Of a DNA stretch of 64,000 nucleotides, positions 25,171 to 32,134 are shown piece after piece (within the stretch, counting starts at the first letter, position 1; every line of letters begins with the position of its first letter). The DNA lies in IMG/VR virus record IMGVR_UViG_3300036985_009306, positions 124,001 to 188,000 of that record; one strand, 5' to 3'. This DNA comes from a virus. The position numbers and the translations under genes were made by a program. Below the pieces are notes generated by a model that was not told the origin of the DNA, searched no databases, and saw only the letters and a program-made list of their open reading frames with translations.

Positions 25171-25381
25171 CAACCTGATGGTAAGTTTAGTTCTAGTATT
25201 AGATTTTGGCTGCACAATTCAAATTGACAAACCACTATCTATAGATTACTCCTCAATATAGAAAACAATTACCAAAAACTCAATATTGAATGCTGAAATT
25301 CCTCTTAAAAAATAAATAAAAAAATAATGTACATTTTAAAAAATAAATGATATATTAATGATATACAATAGGAAAAGGACT
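25150..25381 (+). promoter_or_regulatory. AT-rich non-coding stretch with promoter-like sequence
   Basis: No gene seen. 25300-25380 is extremely AT-rich and ends in ATGATATACAATAGGAAAAGGACT before ATG 25382; TACAAT at 25364-25369 is a plausible -10, without a clear -35. Confidence 0.3.
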
Positions 25382-25519
25382 ATGAGACTTCACCTAACTT
25401 CATCAAAAAAGATATTATGGCAGCAACTGCCTGATATGGGTGTCAATAATAACTCCCATAAAACACTGTCATGTTTGTCGAGTCTCTATTTTAAAGTGAG
25501 ACAAGAAGGTGAAGCTTAA
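25382..25519 (+). CDS. small hypothetical protein, 45 aa
   Basis: ATG 25382 after AGGAAAAGGACT, ends TAA 25519, followed by a terminator: a self-contained promoter-gene-terminator unit just before the tRNA cluster. Basic, Ser-rich product of unknown function. Confidence 0.5.
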   Translation: MRLHLTSSKKILWQQLPDMGVNNNSHKTLSCLSSLYFKVRQEGEA

Positions 25520-25541
25520 AGTTTAAAAAGAAAATATTTTT

Positions 25542-25583
25542 AAAAAGGCTCACCTTCAAAAAAAAGAAGATGAGCCTTTTTGA
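25542..25583 (+). terminator. rho-independent terminator before the tRNA cluster
   Basis: Stem AAAAAGGCTCA-c-CTTC with GAAG-a-TGAGCCTTTTT (25542-25581), U-rich 3' side. Confidence 0.85.
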
Positions 25584-25599
25584 TTTTAGAGATATACTC

Positions 25600-25673
25600 G
25601 CCTCAATAACTCAAATGCTTAGAGTACTTGTTTCTTAAACAAGGAGTTGAAGGTTGAAATCCTTCTTGAGGCA
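25600..25673 (+). tRNA. tRNA-Lys(CTT)
   Basis: Acceptor GCCTCAA/TTGAGGC, anticodon arm CTTGT-TTCTTAA-ACAAG, T-arm GAAGG/CCTTC. CCA not encoded. The D-arm is weak. Confidence 0.82.
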
Positions 25674-25690
25674 AAATAAAGGAGAAACAA

Positions 25691-25763
25691 GCCGCTTTAG
25701 CTCAGTTGGTAGAGCAATGGACTGAAAATCCATGTGTCACCCGTTCAATTCGGGTAGGCGGCA
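25691..25763 (+). tRNA. tRNA-Phe(GAA)
   Basis: Canonical cloverleaf: acceptor GCCGCTT/AGGCGGC, D-arm GCTC/GAGC, anticodon loop CTGAAAA, T-arm ACCCG/CGGGT. Confidence 0.93.
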
Positions 25764-25781
25764 TTTTGACTAGAGAAAAAT

Positions 25782-25910
25782 ATGTTTGAATGTGAAACAA
25801 TTTTGAAACAATTGACAAAAAATCCAGATACAGAAATAATTCATAATCATCAACAATGTAATTCATATATAGAAAAGATGTTGACTGAACGAGAATTAAA
25901 ACGTAGATGA
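25782..25910 (+). CDS. small hypothetical protein within tRNA cluster, 42 aa
   Basis: ATG 25782 (MFECETILKQLTK) to TGA 25910. Helical, charged. Weak ribosome site. Low certainty. Confidence 0.4.
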   Translation: MFECETILKQLTKNPDTEIIHNHQQCNSYIEKMLTERELKRR

Positions 25911-26027
25911 TCTCGAAGGTGACGAGTTAACTATAAATTTTCGTACATATAAACCATAGGATGAAATTTTGAATAACAAGAAAGGGACCCGAAATGAACG
26001 ACAAAGATGGCAAATCTGACAAACTAA

Positions 26028-26116
26028 GGGTCCGTCACTTAGAGGCCGATAGTACCAAATTTTTAATTTGGAGAGTGACAAAAACTCCATCGCAGGTTCG
26101 AATCCTGCCGGGCCCA
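26028..26116 (+). tRNA. class II tRNA with apparent UUU (Lys) anticodon
   Basis: Acceptor GGGTCCG/CGGGCCC, anticodon arm CCAAA-TTTTTAA-TTTGG, then a long variable arm (GAGT/ACTC stem) and T-arm GCAGG/CCTGC; 89 nt. The seven-base loop gives anticodon UUU (Lys), yet Lys tRNAs normally have a short variable loop. An upstream GGACCC (25985-25990) could compete for the 5' acceptor strand. Confidence 0.75.
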
Positions 26117-26136
26117 TTTTAAAAGAGAAAATAATT

Positions 26137-26430
26137 ATGTTTAAAAAATACACTAAAGAAAATTTATCAACAATGGACAATGGTTTCTATATAATGAAAT
26201 CAGATCCTAATTCTGAAACAGTGGCCAAAAATCCTAATGATGAAATTGTTGAACTAATAAATGGTCAAATAATCAATGACATCAAACTTGACATAAGCAA
26301 TGTAAATTATGAATTAATACAATTAAAAGGAGACTTTAAAAAACTTCCACATAATGGTGGAGGACCAATCAAGTTTGAATTAAATGGAAAAATAGTTGAT
26401 ATTGACAATATAAAAAGTTCTTTGAAATAA
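26137..26430 (+). CDS. hypothetical protein in tRNA cluster, 97 aa
   Basis: Start at ATG 26137 (MFKKYTKENL), after AAAAGAGAAAA; upstream codons in frame belong to the tRNA. Small protein with alternating Ile/Asp strands, ending NGKIVDIDNIKSSLK. Unknown. Confidence 0.68.
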   Translation: MFKKYTKENLSTMDNGFYIMKSDPNSETVAKNPNDEIVELINGQIINDIKLDISNVNYELIQLKGDFKKLPHNGGGPIKFELNGKIVDIDNIKSSLK

Positions 26431-26432
26431 AT

Positions 26433-26505
26433 AGACCCATAGCTCGTTGGTTCAGAGGCCTTCTTTACAAGTAGAATGTCGGGAGTTCGACTCTCTCTGG
26501 GTCTA
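26433..26505 (+). tRNA. tRNA-Val(TAC), imperfect anticodon stem
   Basis: Acceptor AGACCCA/TGGGTCT and T-arm GGGAG-TTCGACT-CTCTC are sound. The best anticodon arm is CCTTC-TTTACAA-GTAGA with two mismatches, giving UAC. D-arm GCTC/GAGG has one mismatch. Possibly drifting. Confidence 0.65.
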
Positions 26506-26512
26506 AATTTAT

Positions 26513-26585
26513 ACGGACATAGCTCAATGGCTAGAGCAATGGTCTCCAAAACCATAGGCTGTGGGTTCAAGTCCTACTGTCCGCG
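26513..26585 (+). tRNA. tRNA-Trp(CCA)
   Basis: D-arm GCTC/GAGC, anticodon arm ATGGT-CTCCAAA-ACCAT, T-arm GTGGG/CCTAC, acceptor CGGACA/TGTCCG. Confidence 0.88.
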
Positions 26586-26634
26586 AAAATTATGTTCTTT
26601 GACATACTTGGTTATTTAGCAAGTTTCTTAATTC

Positions 26635-26726
26635 GGAGATTTGTCCGAGTCTGGCTTAAGGAGCCGCACTGCTAATGCGGTGAAGTTGTTATACAACTTC
26701 CAGTGGTTCAAATCCACTAATCTCCG
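26635..26726 (+). tRNA. tRNA-Ser(GCT)
   Basis: Class II: acceptor GGAGATT/AATCTCC with G73, anticodon arm CCGCA-CTGCTAA-TGCGG, long variable arm GAAGTTGT.../ACAACTTC, T-arm AGTGG/CCACT. Confidence 0.93.
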
Positions 26727-26742
26727 CTTTTTAAAGAGTTAT

Positions 26743-26828
26743 GCCCAAATGGTGGAACGCTAGACACGCTGCGCTTAGAACGCAGTATCCGAAAGGGTGT
26801 GGGAGTTGAAATCTCTCTTTGGGCACCA
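26743..26828 (+). tRNA. tRNA-Leu(TAG), CCA encoded
   Basis: Acceptor GCCCAAA/TTTGGGC, A73 and encoded CCA, anticodon arm CTGCG-CTTAGAA-CGCAG, variable arm with ATCC/GGGT, T-arm GGGAG/CTCTC. Confidence 0.92.
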
Positions 26829-26844
26829 AAAATTAGGAATAAAC

Positions 26845-27597
26845 ATGACAAAAGAACAAATGTATCAAGACCTTTTGTCTGTTGATACATCAAAACTTGG
26901 TTGGATTTCTAAACTTTCAAAAAAATGGCATATGTCACATACATGTGCAACTAAGAAAGTGTGTAAATATTTTCCAGAAATTATTGAAAATAGTTATAAA
27001 AGAAAGTCAAAAAAGAAATATTGTCCCAAATGTAATTCTTATTTTCATAAATCATTTTTTAATAAACATAAATGCAAAAACTATTTAGAAAAATATAGGA
27101 GAAGCAGAAGAAAACTTCATACAAGAAGATCATTAATCGTTGATAAAGACATTCTTGAAAAATCTGTGAGTAAAGCTGAATCATTTAATCAAGTAATAAT
27201 AGATTTAAAACAACAAAATATTTCTATATCATTTAAAAGACTTTTCAAACTGATAAAATTTTATGAACTTTCTACTAAACATTTTCTTGGAAAAAGTTCG
27301 TTAAAAGCAAGAAAAAAACTTGAAAAAGAAGAATTTATTTTAGAATGTTTAACAAACAATTCAAAACATGCAGCTTATAATATAAAATCTAAGATTTTGC
27401 ATTTTGAAATTTTAGAATATATTTGTAATAGCTGTGGACAAAATTCTGAATGGAATAATAAAAAACTTGTATTACATTTACATCATAAAAATGGTAATGA
27501 CAATGACAATAGATTAGATAATCTAGAATTTCTTTGTCCTAATTGTCATTCACAAACAGAAACATATTGTAGGTCGAAATCAAAAAAATTGAAATAA
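26845..27597 (+). CDS. HNH homing-type endonuclease in tRNA cluster
   Basis: Start at ATG 26845 after AATTAGGAAT. C-terminal HNH nuclease: CNSCGQNSEW (about 195-204), LHLHHKNGNDNDNRLDNL (about 212-229) and CPNCHSQTETY, giving His catalytic residues and two zinc CXXC pairs. N-terminal HTH-like segment (LSKKWHMSHTCATKKVCK) and CPKC/KHKC zinc finger for DNA binding. Free-standing HNH genes of this kind promote their own spread in phages. It lies between tRNA genes. Confidence 0.87.
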   Translation: MTKEQMYQDLLSVDTSKLGWISKLSKKWHMSHTCATKKVCKYFPEIIENSYKRKSKKKYCPKCNSYFHKSFFNKHKCKNYLEKYRRSRRKLHTRRSLIVDKDILEKSVSKAESFNQVIIDLKQQNISISFKRLFKLIKFYELSTKHFLGKSSLKARKKLEKEEFILECLTNNSKHAAYNIKSKILHFEILEYICNSCGQNSEWNNKKLVLHLHHKNGNDNDNRLDNLEFLCPNCHSQTETYCRSKSKKLK

Positions 27598-27610
27598 ATA
27601 CTAAATTATT

Positions 27611-27684
27611 GGCCGAGTGATGGAAACGGAATACATGCGATATTCAAAATATCGATTTTAAGAGTTCAAATCTCTTCTCGGCTA
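27611..27684 (+). tRNA. tRNA-Leu(CAA) with short variable region
   Basis: 5' sequence GGCCGAGTGATGGAAAC and anticodon arm CGATA-TTCAAAA-TATCG match Leu-CAA tRNAs, with T-arm AAGAG-TTCAAAT-CTCTT and acceptor .CCGAG/CTCGG. But only five bases (ATTTT) separate the anticodon stem from the T-arm, so the long variable arm of Leu tRNAs is missing. Confidence 0.7.
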
Positions 27685-27688
27685 TTAA

Positions 27689-27773
27689 GCCCAAGTGGTG
27701 CAATTGGTACCCACAACGGTCTTAAGAACCGTCGAAAGAAATTTCATTGCCAGTTCAAATCTGGCCTTGGGCA
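27689..27773 (+). tRNA. tRNA-Leu(TAA)
   Basis: Acceptor GCCCAAG/CTTGGGC, anticodon arm ACGGT-CTTAAGA-ACCGT, long variable arm GAAA.../TTTC, T-arm GCCAG/CTGGC. Confidence 0.92.
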
Positions 27774-27787
27774 AGTTCTTTGAAAAT

Positions 27788-27933
27788 TAAGTTGTATCCT
27801 TTAACACTTAATGCTTACATTAAATTTTGTGGTTCGACTCCACATTCCCCCAATTATGGGGGAATAGCCAAATGGTAAAGGCAATAGACTATAGATCTAT
27901 CAAAAACAGCATTATCAACTTGGATACAACTTA
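27788..27933 (+). tRNA. circularly permuted tRNA gene, anticodon AUA (Tyr-type)
   Basis: The 3' half comes first: T-arm TGTGG-TTCGACT-CCACA and acceptor strand TTCCCCC+A (to 27852). After a 5-base linker (ATTAT) the 5' half follows: GGGGGAA (27858-27864), TA, D-arm GCC/GGC, anticodon arm ATAGA-CTATAGA-TCTAT. The two acceptor strands pair 7/7. The outer ends also pair: TAAGTTGTATCC (27788-27799) with GGATACAACTTA (27922-27933), 12 bp; TAATGCT with AGCATTA, 7 bp; TTTTG with CAAAA, 5 bp, which together form an extended variable arm. Cutting the linker alone would yield a complete two-piece class II tRNA. Anticodon AUA reads UAU (Tyr). Confidence 0.72.
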
Positions 27934-27939
27934 TTTTAC

Positions 27940-28012
27940 ACTAATGTAGCTCAATTGGTAGAGTAATGGGATCATACCCCAGAGGTTAAGAGTTCGAATC
28001 TCTTCATTAGTA
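27940..28012 (+). tRNA. tRNA-Met(CAT)
   Basis: Acceptor ACTAATG/CATTAGT, D-arm GCTC/GAGT, anticodon loop ATCATAC, T-arm AAGAG/CTCTT. Could be Ile2(CAU) if lysidine-modified; sequence alone cannot decide. Confidence 0.87.
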
Positions 28013-28061
28013 TTTTAAATTACAAGATTTAGATATATAAACAATCTGAGGAGGATTGTTT

Positions 28062-28229
28062 ATGGATAATCTTGAATTAAGAAGGAATGGTAAATTTACA
28101 TGTTTAGATTGTCAGAATAACAAATCTGAGTTGTGTAAGACATGTAAGAATTGGGACCAATTCGATTTAAATGAAGAAGTCTCAAAATTGCTGTATGAAG
28201 AAAAGAGTTTAAAGAGAGATAAAAAATAA
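28062..28229 (+). CDS. small zinc-ribbon protein in tRNA cluster, 55 aa
   Basis: ATG 28062 after GAGGAGG. CLDC and CKTC pairs (C-x2-C-x8-C-x2-C) predict one zinc site; charged C-terminal helix. Function unknown. Confidence 0.68.
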   Translation: MDNLELRRNGKFTCLDCQNNKSELCKTCKNWDQFDLNEEVSKLLYEEKSLKRDKK

Positions 28230-28230
28230 C

Positions 28231-28317
28231 GGTGGGATGGCAGAGTCTGGTTTATCGCACCTCGCTTGAGACGAGGATCTCCGAAAGGGGACGCAAGTTC
28301 GAATCTTGCTCTCACCG
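28231..28317 (+). tRNA. tRNA-Ser(TGA)
   Basis: Class II: acceptor GGTGGGA/TCTCACC, anticodon arm CCTCG-CTTGAGA-CGAGG, variable arm TCTCC/GGGGA, T-arm GCAAG/CTTGC. Confidence 0.92.
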
Positions 28318-28398
28318 CTTAAAATTATGTTAAAAAAATATTTTTGTTCTATTTGTAATTGGGATTTAACAAATTCTGGTATGAGATATTCAAATTAA

Positions 28399-28493
28399 GG
28401 AAGAGTGTCCGAGTTGATCTAAGGAGCTAGTCTCGAAAACTAGTGAAGGATGAAATAAAGCCTCCGCAGGTTTAAATCCTGTCTCTTCCGCCA
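28399..28493 (+). tRNA. tRNA-Ser(CGA), CCA encoded
   Basis: Acceptor GGAAGAG/CTCTTCC, G73 and CCA, anticodon arm CTAGT-CTCGAAA-ACTAG, long variable arm, T-arm GCAGG/CCTGT. Confidence 0.9.
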
Positions 28494-28500
28494 TTATGAT

Positions 28501-28572
28501 GATCCTGTAGCCAAATGGTAAGGTGCTGGTCTGCAAAACCAGAATAGGTCGGTCCGATTCCGCCCAGGATCT
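28501..28572 (+). tRNA. tRNA-Cys(GCA)
   Basis: Acceptor GATCCTG/CAGGATC, anticodon arm CTGGT-CTGCAAA-ACCAG, T-arm pairs imperfectly (CGG.../CCG). Confidence 0.87.
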
Positions 28573-28593
28573 TAAAATTAAAAGGGATTAACT

Positions 28594-28824
28594 ATGGAAG
28601 ACAAAGATTATGTTTTGACAATCAGGGTACCTTTCAAAGCAGCTGACGATATAGATGCTAGAGAGTATGCTAAGTCTATATTTTCTATAGATTCTCCTAA
28701 TGGAGTGAACTTAAAATTGCAGGAGATTTTTGTAAATAAAGCACCAAGAGGAGTGAATTTTTTGTCCGATTATGAGATTGCAGGATTGTTAAATACAGAC
28801 AAAGGAAAGAAAACAAGCATGTGA
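28594..28824 (+). CDS. hypothetical protein, 76 aa
   Basis: Begins MEDKDYVLTIRVPFKAADDIDAREYAKSI, a beta-alpha pattern like small ferredoxin-fold proteins; no catalytic residues evident. AAAAGGGATT ribosome site. Confidence 0.7.
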   Translation: MEDKDYVLTIRVPFKAADDIDAREYAKSIFSIDSPNGVNLKLQEIFVNKAPRGVNFLSDYEIAGLLNTDKGKKTSM

Positions 28825-28927
28825 TAATATTGTTGTTAAAAACAACGTGTCTGCTTGGATGAAGAAGTTTTGGATATTGAATGTGTATATGAGAGAGGAT
28901 TAGACACTTTCTAATGGGAGGCATACT

Positions 28928-29200
28928 ATGTTAGACAAAAGACAAGAAGCCGTTTCTATTGCAGAAGAAGTGTTGAACGTTATTCCTAAGGAAGTTACAT
29001 ATAAAGTGCCTGGTCTGACTATGGAGGATATTAAAATTACATATAAAGTGCCTGGTCTGACTATGGAGGATATTAAAATTACATATAAAGTGCCTGGTCT
29101 GACTATGGAGGATATTAAAATTACATATAAAGTGCCTGGTCTGACTATGGAGGATTTAAGTGTTGTTAAAGTTTATGGTGACTGTAGTTTAGATGGCTAA
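28928..29200 (+). CDS. protein with perfect 14-residue tandem repeats, 90 aa
   Basis: GGGAGG ribosome site, then an N-terminal helix (EEVLNVIPKEV) similar to the start of the protein at 10292. Residues 24-76 are three full copies and one partial copy of TYKVPGLTMEDIKI. The last eight codons lie inside the tRNA-His gene, so translation and tRNA processing compete for the same transcript. Confidence 0.6.
   Translation: MLDKRQEAVSIAEEVLNVIPKEVTYKVPGLTMEDIKITYKVPGLTMEDIKITYKVPGLTMEDIKITYKVPGLTMEDLSVVKVYGDCSLDG
28997..29155 (+). repeat. 42-bp perfect tandem repeat, 3.8 copies
   Basis: Unit starts ACATATAAAGTGCCTGGTCT; copies at 28997, 29039, 29081 and 29123 (last one 33 nt). Copies are identical at nucleotide level, so the expansion is recent. 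Confidence 0.93.
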
Positions 29201-29251
29201 AACATTGCGTTGTGACCGCAAAAATCGGCAGTTCAAGTCTGCTCAGTCACC
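29177..29251 (+). tRNA. tRNA-His(GTG)
   Basis: G-1 (29177) opposite C73 (29251), the His hallmark; acceptor GTGACTG/CAGTCAC; anticodon arm TTGCG-TTGTGAC-CGCAA; T-arm GGCAG/CTGCT. Its 5' end overlaps the end of the repeat-protein gene. Confidence 0.88.
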
Positions 29252-29305
29252 CTCTCATTATGAAAAAATATTATACAGTCTACAAAACTAAGCCGCTAAT
29301 TTTCT

Positions 29306-29395
29306 GGGTCAGAGGCAACTATCGGGTGTGTTGCGCAAGACTGTAGATCTTGTCCCGTAGGGTAAACATTGGAGGTTCAACTCCTTCCTGGCCCA
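29306..29395 (+). tRNA. tRNA-Tyr(GTA)
   Basis: Class II: acceptor GGGTCAG/CTGGCCC, D-arm GCAAC/GTTGC, anticodon arm CAAGA-CTGTAGA-TCTTG, variable arm TCCC/GGGT, T-arm GGAGG/CCTTC. Confidence 0.9.
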
Positions 29396-29412
29396 TTTTG
29401 GAGAAATTTAAA

Positions 29413-30006
29413 ATGTCATCTGTAATAGTTTTGACCAAAACATATGCATATTGGGGAGAGAGATCTCTTGAAGATGCAATTAGATTGTACTTTCGTGGAA
29501 AAGCTGAGATTTTAAAAGCTGATGAAAGTAGATTGATAAAAGCAGGAATTAATAAAAATGGAATTATATTGAAAATGCCTGCACCTTTAATACTTAGATT
29601 GCTTGAATTTACAGGTATTTATCACACAAAAACAAAAATTAAATATTCAAAAGAAGCAGTTTGGAAGAGAGATGATAATTATTGTCAATTTTGGCATAGA
29701 GATGAAAAAGGAAAAAAGTTTAAATATAAATGCTCACAAGATGATAGAACTATAGACCATTTGATTCCTAAAAGTAGAGGTGGAAAACGTAATGACTTTT
29801 TAAATTGTGTGACTGCTTGTAGACATTGTAATGAAAAGATTAAAGGTAACAAAACTCCTTTAGAAGCAGGTCTTATATTAACTAAACTTCCAGAAATACC
29901 AAAGTTTAGACGGGGGGATATGATTATACTGACTTTTTCATTTAATCCTTCAAATAAAGCTCATCAAGCTCTTAGAGAGTTAATCCCTCAATTAATTAAG
30001 CTGTGA
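29413..30006 (+). CDS. HNH endonuclease, 197 aa
   Basis: Start at ATG 29413 (MSSVIVLTK), after AGAAATTTAAA. HNH core in the C-terminal half: IDHLIPKSRGGKRN (catalytic His), then LNCVTACRHCNEKIKGNKTP, the standard N and H/zinc positions. The N-terminal ~80 residues (AIRLYFRGKAEIL) match a common phage/bacterial HNH family. Placed directly after tRNA-Tyr, like the other HNH gene among tRNAs, as expected of free-standing homing endonucleases. Confidence 0.87.
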   Translation: MSSVIVLTKTYAYWGERSLEDAIRLYFRGKAEILKADESRLIKAGINKNGIILKMPAPLILRLLEFTGIYHTKTKIKYSKEAVWKRDDNYCQFWHRDEKGKKFKYKCSQDDRTIDHLIPKSRGGKRNDFLNCVTACRHCNEKIKGNKTPLEAGLILTKLPEIPKFRRGDMIILTFSFNPSNKAHQALRELIPQLIKL

Positions 30007-30145
30007 GAAGATGATTACATCTACTGGTGTGATATCGAGTTAACGACTTCCTGTTTCATAGAAAGAGCTTGACTTTGATGATCTAAAAATAATTTATAAA
30101 AACAATTGAAAAGTAGATAGAATATTTTGGCTGTTTTTAGATTTG

Positions 30146-30361
30146 ATGTCGATAGTCTCTAATATGAGAATTCTAGTTTTACATGGAATATGTGGCGACA
30201 GATATTTCTTAATAAAGGATGATGCTCACCTTTTTAGTGTTTGTATAGCTATTATTAAGGAGAGACTTAATGATGGTTATCGGTATGTTGCTGAAGAGCC
30301 TCTTGGATTGACAAAACAACAGATCGATAATCTTCCTTCTGGTAAAAGGGACATACTATGA
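30146..30361 (+). CDS. hypothetical protein, 71 aa
   Basis: ATG 30146 or ATG 30164 (MRILVLHGICGDRYFL). Small alpha/beta protein ending in an ATGA overlap with the next gene. Unknown. Confidence 0.6.
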   Translation: MSIVSNMRILVLHGICGDRYFLIKDDAHLFSVCIAIIKERLNDGYRYVAEEPLGLTKQQIDNLPSGKRDIL

Positions 30362-30546
30362 AAGTCTTTCCATTGGGAACTAAAAGAGAAGAAGAAACAC
30401 AAATGATTACTATTCGTTTGAAGTGTAATCACAAAGGTTGCAGAAAAACTATACAAGGAGTTGAAGGATATAACGGTCATTTTTATTATCGTAGAAAATT
30501 TGCAGCTGATCTAAGAAATCAAGTATGGGTTTGTGATGAACATTAA
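30358..30546 (+). CDS. small zinc-binding protein, 62 aa
   Basis: CNHKGC near residues 25-30 and VCDEH at the end give a possible Cys/His metal site. ATGA overlap with the previous gene. Unknown. Confidence 0.65.
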   Translation: MKVFPLGTKREEETQMITIRLKCNHKGCRKTIQGVEGYNGHFYYRRKFAADLRNQVWVCDEH

Positions 30547-30581
30547 ACAAAGAAGAGTACAATCAATCAGGAGAGTGTAGA

Positions 30582-31358
30582 ATGAAATTCGAGTTTAAAC
30601 CTTCTCAAAAAGTTCGTCAATTCAAATGTTCTGATTTAATAGGTAAAATAGTAACAATTTCTTGTGAACATTTGTCAAGTGACAAGAAAAGTCAATATAT
30701 TCAGGCAAGATCAAAATTACTTTATGATTTTGGAATTTATGGAGTATCAGATTGGGTGCCTGTACTTGGGAAAAAAGATACAGAAGTAAAGAGAAAAATC
30801 ATAGGTTGTTGTTTGAAAGAAGCAATGAATGGTGGGAGATGTGATAATAAAGAATATTCTTCTTATCAGGATTATTTTAACAAAGACAAAAAAGAAGAAG
30901 TCAAAAAGTATTGGATAGGTGGATTGTTGGAAAGAATTGATAGAGGCGGTGGAGATGCCGATAAAACAAGTCTTATTCTTAGGTTTAAAGATTTTTCTTT
31001 AGAGAATAATACTTGGAGTATGACAGCACCTGAAGAATGGTATTCTGAGTTGCACCAACTAGAATTTCCACGTGGTTTTTATGAGACTTCAGAAGAGGCA
31101 ATTAAGTTTTTTGGAGATAAGGCTCATGATGATCTTTTTGGAGAACGGTATTTCCCTGTAATAGTTTTTCCTAAGGATACAGAGGCTAATGTTAGAGAAA
31201 TTGCTGGTATGCCTAAGTCATGTTCTAAAGCTATTATGACAAAAGAATATATTATATTTGGAACTCGTTGCAAATCTTCTGAATATACAGATGTCATTGA
31301 TAAAACTTATAAAGCAGATGGAAAAGTAGCAAAGTCTAAAGAGTGGGATTGGGACTGA
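30582..31358 (+). CDS. hypothetical protein, 258 aa
   Basis: Unrecognised. Mixed alpha/beta, with several cysteines (ISCEH, GCCLKEAM, GRCDN) not in a standard zinc pattern. AGGAGAGTG ribosome site. Confidence 0.75.
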   Translation: MKFEFKPSQKVRQFKCSDLIGKIVTISCEHLSSDKKSQYIQARSKLLYDFGIYGVSDWVPVLGKKDTEVKRKIIGCCLKEAMNGGRCDNKEYSSYQDYFNKDKKEEVKKYWIGGLLERIDRGGGDADKTSLILRFKDFSLENNTWSMTAPEEWYSELHQLEFPRGFYETSEEAIKFFGDKAHDDLFGERYFPVIVFPKDTEANVREIAGMPKSCSKAIMTKEYIIFGTRCKSSEYTDVIDKTYKADGKVAKSKEWDWD

Positions 31359-31384
31359 GTCCTTCAGTAAGAAAGTGAGATAAT

Positions 31385-31942
31385 GTGAAAGAACAATTTA
31401 TAGATCCACGAGTGAATATTATCACACATAATTTTATACGAGAAAAAATTAAAGAAATCCCAGAAGATGTAAACAAGATTTCTAATGAACAATGGGATTG
31501 GATTTTAGATTTGACAAAAGATGAAGGTCTTTTAAAACTTGAGTTTCGATGCAAGATTATTAATAAATTAGGTTTTGGTCATTCTCTTATTTTTAATAAA
31601 GAAGCAAATCAACCTATTCTTTGTATAAAGAGAGAGTTTCCAAAATGGGACAAAAGTATAGGTAAAAATGGTGGATGGTTAGTTTCTGATGAAACTCAAA
31701 ACAATCCAGAAAAAATAAAAAAAGGTTTTGAAATTATTAGACAATATTTAAAACCTATTGAAGAAACAAGTATTGTTTTTGAAGTTTGTGATCTTAAAAA
31801 ATGTTCATCTGTTTTATTTGTTAGCAAAAGAAATGTAAAACTTGTAGAAACTGATGAGAAAATTAAAGAATTTAAAAACTTTGGTATATTTATAGATTGG
31901 TTGTTTGATCAATACGCTGAACTCATACAAATGAGTGGATAA
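31385..31942 (+). CDS. hypothetical protein, 185 aa, GTG start
   Basis: GTG 31385 is the only plausible start (AAAGTGAGA upstream; no ATG in frame nearby). Contains Trp-rich helices (NEQWDWILDL) and CDLKKCSSV. Unknown function. Confidence 0.7.
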   Translation: MKEQFIDPRVNIITHNFIREKIKEIPEDVNKISNEQWDWILDLTKDEGLLKLEFRCKIINKLGFGHSLIFNKEANQPILCIKREFPKWDKSIGKNGGWLVSDETQNNPEKIKKGFEIIRQYLKPIEETSIVFEVCDLKKCSSVLFVSKRNVKLVETDEKIKEFKNFGIFIDWLFDQYAELIQMSG

Positions 31943-31957
31943 AGGAAAGAGAATAAT

Positions 31958-32134
31958 ATGACAGATGAACAAAGAGCTTCTTACATTATATCGCAATCAG
32001 TTTGTGCCTTGGCCGAAATAGAATACCCTTTTCGTACTGAATCTGATTTTCAAGGAGTTGACAAACCAGTTGCGCGTTATTGTAGTTCTGCCGCGAGAAA
32101 GGTTAAGGTTCAAAATGAAGTTGACAGAATGTAA
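31958..32134 (+). CDS. truncated paralogue of the gene at 59981, fused to island sequence
   Basis: The first 100 nt are nearly identical to 59981-60123 (MTDEQRASYIISQSVCA...), including the GAATAAT leader, but 39 nt coding for EAMKVENVIAALRNE are missing and the sequence leaves homology after ESDFQGV into GC-richer DNA. 58 aa. Probably a non-functional partial duplicate. Confidence 0.5.
   Translation: MTDEQRASYIISQSVCALAEIEYPFRTESDFQGVDKPVARYCSSAARKVKVQNEVDRM

Noticed and set aside
25994-26122. 42-codon + strand frame ending in the class II tRNA
   Set aside because: Its second half is the tRNA sequence itself (QVRILPGPF pattern), so it is not treated as coding.
25896-26180. Minus-strand frame with MGPAGFEPA-like residues over the 26028 tRNA
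   Set aside because: This peptide is the well-known false translation of tRNA genes.
28112-28315. Minus-strand frame over tRNA-Ser(TGA) with MRARFELASPFGDPR
   Set aside because: Antisense translation of a tRNA T-arm; not a gene.
28997-29155. 42-bp repeats considered as CRISPR or origin iterons
   Set aside because: They are contiguous, in frame and encode a perfect peptide repeat.
29261-29347. 28-codon frame starting MKKYYTVYKTK and ending inside tRNA-Tyr
   Set aside because: Too short, no ribosome site and overlaps a well-formed tRNA.
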